From positions 1 to 32,898 of the forward strand of contig JAFTID010000040.1 of assembly GCA_017457085.1 (NCBI GenBank): a stretch of 32,898 bases of DNA, in the 5' to 3' direction. Source of the stretch: Phascolarctobacterium sp. (lineage in GTDB: Bacteria > Bacillota > Negativicutes > Acidaminococcales > Acidaminococcaceae). Position 1 is the first letter of the stretch, and the number at the start of each line of letters is the position of its first letter. Below the pieces are notes generated by a model that searched no databases, was not told the origin of the DNA, and was given only the letters and a program-made list of their open reading frames with translations. A program made the position numbers and the translations under genes. Positions 29,989 to 32,898 of this stretch are shown in pieces.

Positions 29989-30357
29989 ATGAAAAACAAG
30001 CAAAGTGGTTTCACTTTAATTGAAGTTGTGGCAGTGGCGGCGCTGCTGGGAATTTTGATAACGATGGTTATGCCTTCCTTGGACGGCGCAAATACAAAAG
30101 TTAAAAATGCAAAACTGCGTAATGATTTGGCAGCAGTTGACCAAGCAATTCAGCTTTACAAAATGGAAAACGGTAGTGTGCCTGCAAACTTAGAGGCGTT
30201 GCAAACAGACTATATTTCTGGAACTAGTGAGTTTAAGGATGCTAAAGGCGAAGCTTTGACCTACACCGCCAATGACACTAACGGAACTTACACTCTGACT
30301 GGAAAGAATGCTGGCGGGGAAGTAGTAACTTCTGGTGGCAGTACAACAAATCCGTAA
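29989..30357 (+). CDS. Major type IV (pseudo)pilin-like protein (GspG/ComGC type)
   Basis: The product has 122 residues. The prepilin leader MKNKQSG is followed by the cleavage and helix motif FTLIEVVAVAALLGILITMV with the conserved Glu at +5. The soluble part resembles the GspG fold (AVDQAIQLYKMENGSVPANL, then LQTDYISGTSEFKDAKG). The tail is Gly/Thr-rich. It should be processed by prepilin peptidase and polymerised on the GspF-like platform encoded nine bases upstream. AGGAGG supports the start. Confidence 0.93.
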   Translation: MKNKQSGFTLIEVVAVAALLGILITMVMPSLDGANTKVKNAKLRNDLAAVDQAIQLYKMENGSVPANLEALQTDYISGTSEFKDAKGEALTYTANDTNGTYTLTGKNAGGEVVTSGGSTTNP

Positions 30358-30805
30358 GGAAGAAGGCTTTTTGCTGGTGGAAGTACTAACTGTTGCGGCA
30401 ATTCTGTTGGTTTTGACAGGAGTTCTTCTGCCTAAAAGTGATGTTTATGTAAAACAATGTGCCAAAATGCAGGTGCGTACTGCGGCGAATATGCTGGCTG
30501 CGGATATGCGTAAGCTCCAACAACAGGCATTGTTTGGTGATGGCGAGCAAAGATACTTGCGGTCTTTGAGCAGTGGCTACGATTTCTACGAGCGAGGTAA
30601 AAAAGTAAAGCAAGTACGTTTTGCTGATAATGGTTGGGATTTGGTGCTTACCTGGCCGAAACGGTTTAACGTACAGTTCGGTGTAAATGGTGGACCTTCT
30701 GCGACGGGAACTTGGGTGCTGAAGCATGCCAAACTTGCGAATTTTAGTTGCACGGTGGCTGTTCAGCCTGTGACAGGAAGGATTGTTATTAGTGAAGGGG
30801 AGTAA
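30335..30805 (+). CDS. Minor prepilin-like protein 1
   Basis: The product has 156 residues from GTG 30335 and overlaps the major pilin gene by 23 bases. The short leader MAVQQIRKEEG precedes the prepilin motif FLLVEVLTVAAILLVLTGVL. The rest resembles GspH/ComGD-type minor pilins (AANMLAADMRKLQQQALF). The start has only a moderate Shine-Dalgarno (GGGGAAG at about 30316-30322), which suggests translational coupling. Confidence 0.8.
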   Translation: MAVQQIRKEEGFLLVEVLTVAAILLVLTGVLLPKSDVYVKQCAKMQVRTAANMLAADMRKLQQQALFGDGEQRYLRSLSSGYDFYERGKKVKQVRFADNGWDLVLTWPKRFNVQFGVNGGPSATGTWVLKHAKLANFSCTVAVQPVTGRIVISEGE

Positions 30806-31094
30806 GGGCTTTTTACTTTTAGAATTGGCGGTGGCGTTTTTGCTCGTTGGGATACTGCTAGCTTTTGTCAGTAGTAGCTTTACAAGCTGTATAAAAGCTT
30901 TGAGCCTTACGAAGGATATACAAAAGGCGCAGGCATTGGCAGAGGAAGCACTTTTTAGCGAAGCGGAGGAGGTTCCTCCCAATTGGCAGGTGCTTAAAGA
31001 GGAGCGTACGGTGCAGGGAGTAAACTTGAAGGAGGTGCAGATTCTAGATGTTCAAACTGGAAAGGTTATTTTCAATCTTTTCTGGGTGCAATAA
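30792..31094 (+). CDS. Minor prepilin-like protein 2
   Basis: The product has 100 residues from GTG 30792 (leader MKGSKG; GGAAGGA 9 bases upstream). An in-frame TTG at 30783 lies against that site and is less likely. The prepilin motif is FLLLELAVAFLLVGILLAFV with Glu at +5, and a short soluble domain follows (KAQALAEEALFSEAEEVPPN). It overlaps the previous gene by 14 bases. It is probably a minor pseudopilin of GspI/ComGE type. Confidence 0.75.
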   Translation: MKGSKGFLLLELAVAFLLVGILLAFVSSSFTSCIKALSLTKDIQKAQALAEEALFSEAEEVPPNWQVLKEERTVQGVNLKEVQILDVQTGKVIFNLFWVQ

Positions 31095-31584
31095 TCGGAG
31101 GGCTGGCTTTCTTTTAGTGGAACTGCAGATAAGCGTTGCCATCATGGCGATTGTTGTTGCCGTGCTATATGCTGATTTTTGTCAGGTGCTGCAAGGGTGG
31201 CAGAAAATATTTCTCGACATACAGATACAAGATACAGATCGCTATATGTTTAGCGTTTTAGAGAAAGATTTGTGCTACGAAGGACAGCAGATTGTCATAA
31301 CAGAAGATAGCTCAGGCAAAACGAAAATAGTTTGCCAAACGGGACACGCAGGCAAAAGCTACACCTATTCTTTAACCGGAAGAAGCCTTTACAAAACAAC
31401 CAAGACTACTAAAACAAGTGGTAAAAATCCTCTGTTCGTGCCTGATTGTCAGGTGGTTGACTTTCAAGCAGAACGGATTGGCGAAAATTTGCTATCTCTA
31501 AACATCACTTTGGAAAAGCAAGGTCGCAGGCAGAATTTTAAAAAGCTCTTGCATTGCTTTAATGGTAGTGTTATTTATGAATAG
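31048..31584 (+). CDS. Minor prepilin-like protein 3
   Basis: The product has 178 residues. An unusually long leader of about 20 residues (MFKLERLFSIFSGCNNRRAG) precedes the prepilin motif FLLVELQISVAIMAIVVAVL. The soluble part resembles GspJ/ComGF-type proteins (DTDRYMFSVLEKDLCYEGQQ, with CQVVDFQAERIGENLLSLNI). AAGGAGGT lies 12-13 bases before ATG 31048. The gene overlaps the previous one by 47 bases. Confidence 0.78.
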   Translation: MFKLERLFSIFSGCNNRRAGFLLVELQISVAIMAIVVAVLYADFCQVLQGWQKIFLDIQIQDTDRYMFSVLEKDLCYEGQQIVITEDSSGKTKIVCQTGHAGKSYTYSLTGRSLYKTTKTTKTSGKNPLFVPDCQVVDFQAERIGENLLSLNITLEKQGRRQNFKKLLHCFNGSVIYE

Positions 31585-32482
31585 GCAACGTGGAAATATT
31601 AGTATAGTTCTGCTAGTGATAGGCTTATTCTTGGTAGCGGTTGCCCAGTTGGCAATGGTGTGCGTACATCGAAATGTACAGCTTATGGAGGATTATTGGC
31701 GTGGTAGGCAGCTGCGAATGTTGTGTAGCTCTGCCATGGAAGCTTTTGCTAATAAAGATTTACGGGCAGGGGCGACTGCTTTTGAAGTACAGCTTTTCCC
31801 CGGAAATCATATCGCCACTTCTACGACAGCTGTAACTTTAAGTGCTGATGGCTTGTTTCGTTATCTAGATGTGAATGCACAAGCTTCGGAGCAATCTTAC
31901 AGCTTGCGAAATGTACAGTTCCAGCTTTCAGAAACGGACTTGCAGAAAGCACGACAGTATATGCTCATTAGCGGTAAAGAAGTTTTAGGCACAGAATTTT
32001 TATCTGGTGAGGTAGGATACACAAGCAAAGAAGAAGTAACAATTCCCCAGATAGATTTTCTGAAAAATACTAGCACTGCTAAAAGGAGCATATCTTCCCT
32101 TGGCATGGAAGATGTTAAGCTTTATGGCTTGGATAAAAGATTTTATTATTTGTCCAATGCCAGTACGCCACTCACCTTCACTAAAAATCTAAAGGTTTAT
32201 GGAACGGCGGTTATTGCTTCGGAAGGAAGTATTATCATTGAAGAAGGCTGTCAGTTTTTTGACAGGGTAATATTTTTATCCAAGGGGAATATCACTATTA
32301 AAGAAGGTGTTGAGTTACCCAAGGCTTTGCTGATGGCTTACGGAAAAGTTTCCCTAGGTGCAGGCTGCAAGCTAGGCGGTGTAATCTTTAGCGGAGGCAA
32401 TATTGAACTTCTAGGTTCAGCACAACTTGTTCATGACATAGAGGTTGTAGCGCCCTTTATGTCAGCGTTTTATATTTTGTAA
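31577..32482 (+). CDS. Pilus-operon membrane-anchored protein with bactofilin-like repeats
   Basis: The product has about 301 residues from ATG 31577, which overlaps the previous stop (ATGAATAG); an in-frame ATG at 31562 is possible. There is one N-terminal membrane segment after a basic start (MNRQRGNISIVLLVIGLFLV), as in PilX/ComGG-type proteins. The middle is unrecognised. The last 100 residues are short beta-strand repeats such as YGTAVIASEGSIIIEEGCQF, ITIKEGVELPKALLMAYGKV and GGVIFSGGNIELLGSAQLVH, which look like the beta-helix of polymer-forming (bactofilin-like) domains. It may cap or nucleate the pilus (inference). Confidence 0.6.
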   Translation: MNRQRGNISIVLLVIGLFLVAVAQLAMVCVHRNVQLMEDYWRGRQLRMLCSSAMEAFANKDLRAGATAFEVQLFPGNHIATSTTAVTLSADGLFRYLDVNAQASEQSYSLRNVQFQLSETDLQKARQYMLISGKEVLGTEFLSGEVGYTSKEEVTIPQIDFLKNTSTAKRSISSLGMEDVKLYGLDKRFYYLSNASTPLTFTKNLKVYGTAVIASEGSIIIEEGCQFFDRVIFLSKGNITIKEGVELPKALLMAYGKVSLGAGCKLGGVIFSGGNIELLGSAQLVHDIEVVAPFMSAFYIL

Positions 32483-32642
32483 CCTCAAAATTTTAGAAGC
32501 AACTAAGTGGCCTAAAAGTTGCGTTATTAAAAGGCATAAAGAAAACGGTTGGTGTAAAACTAGCCTCAAAAATCTAAAAAACGAGGTTGGGACAAAACCT
32601 CTTAATAAAAACTAAAAAGGCAGACGAAAAATTAGTATTACT

Positions 32643-32677
32643 AATCCTGTGAGTGGAAGCTTGCAGGATTTTTTATT
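32643..32677 (+). terminator. Rho-independent terminator of the pilus operon
   Basis: AATCCTG (32643-32649) and CAGGATT (32664-32670) form a 7-bp stem with a 14-base loop, followed by a T-rich tail. It lies 160 bases after the last gene. In between are GCAACT/AGTTGC and GAGGTT/AACCTC inverted repeats without T tails. Confidence 0.65.
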
Positions 32678-32898
32678 TAATGTTCAACTTGATTTTATAA
32701 TCAACCGTTAATACATAAATCTAAGTTACTACTAATTTTCTAGGAACAAGGAACAAAACTTTCAGTTTTGCTTGAACGGATGGCAGAAGAAAAAAAGAAA
32801 AAGAAAAAAAGAAGATTTCACACTATAACTACAACTGAAAAAGCAAAAATGGCAATGTTAATCAAAAAATATTTTTAATCGCAAATAGGAAAGTTCCG
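32678..32898. other. AT-rich window end without a supported gene
   Basis: A 32-codon frame at 32780-32878 encodes a lysine-rich peptide (MAEEKKKKKKRR, then FHTITTTEKAKM) but lacks a convincing ribosome binding site. I see no other gene, promoter or repeat that I can support here. The DNA may be the flank of an element beyond the window. Confidence 0.4.

Noticed and set aside
32780-32878. 32-residue lysine-rich frame at the window end
   Set aside because: Low complexity, no Shine-Dalgarno and no recognisable family. It could be the start of an IS gene but nothing supports that.
1-32898. CRISPR arrays, tRNA and rRNA genes
   Set aside because: No regularly spaced direct repeats, and no tRNA or rRNA signature was seen on either strand.

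Overview
The window looks like a chromosomal segment of a low-to-mid GC Firmicute of the class Negativicutes (Phascolarctobacterium/Acidaminococcus/Megamonas-like; this is my reading of gene style and order, not a database match). Housekeeping genes are compact, have strong AGGAGG-type ribosome binding sites and end in classical hairpin-plus-U terminators. A BofA-family gene follows recR, and a pilin operon of comG/T2SS type is present.

Region 1 (1-7.7 kb) is core genome. It holds the tail of a YbaB/EbfC gene, recR, bofA, a PdxK/ThiD-type kinase, a CoA-pyrophosphatase-like Nudix hydrolase, a LytR-CpsA-Psr protein, a DegV (FakB-like) plus DAK2/YloV (FakA-like) fatty-acid kinase pair, and a lysine exporter (LysO) encoded as two overlapping half-genes.

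Region 2 (7.7-17.7 kb) is an accessory island, clearly AT-rich from about 9.6 to 15 kb. It contains a candidate type I toxin-antitoxin locus laid out like par/Fst (27-codon membrane peptide and a convergent small RNA sharing a terminator). It also has a helix-rich regulator-like protein next to a von Willebrand A protein whose ribosome binding site lies in a long inverted repeat, a RelBE/ParDE-type module, and a HigBA-type module. A WYL-domain regulator leads a tight three-gene cassette of unknown function: an HNH-motif protein with C-terminal membrane segments, a tail-anchored coiled-coil protein and an XRE-domain helical protein. A truncated IS30 transposase and a small three-gene operon (unknown, DUF1232, 45-residue membrane peptide) complete the island. 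The WYL gene and the DUF1232 operon share an upstream element, TAGCCAA-N3-TTGGCAA, placed exactly 21 nt before a -10-like TATA in both cases. This suggests the two loci are one regulon, and it is the strongest lead here for an undescribed system.

Region 3 (17.7-20.6 kb, minus strand) is metNIQ, the ABC methionine importer, preceded by a SAM-I riboswitch with a terminator.

Region 4 (20.6-28.6 kb, plus strand) is a near-complete histidine operon: a YerC/TrpR-like regulator, a HisZ-HisG fusion, hisD, hisC, hisB, hisH, hisA, hisF and hisIE. No histidinol-phosphate phosphatase is present in the window.

Region 5 (28.7-32.7 kb, plus strand) is a pilus/pseudopilus operon: a GspF/PilC platform protein, one major and three minor prepilin-like proteins, and an N-terminally anchored protein with a bactofilin-like beta-repeat tail. 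The assembly ATPase is not in this operon. No tRNA, rRNA or CRISPR array was seen.
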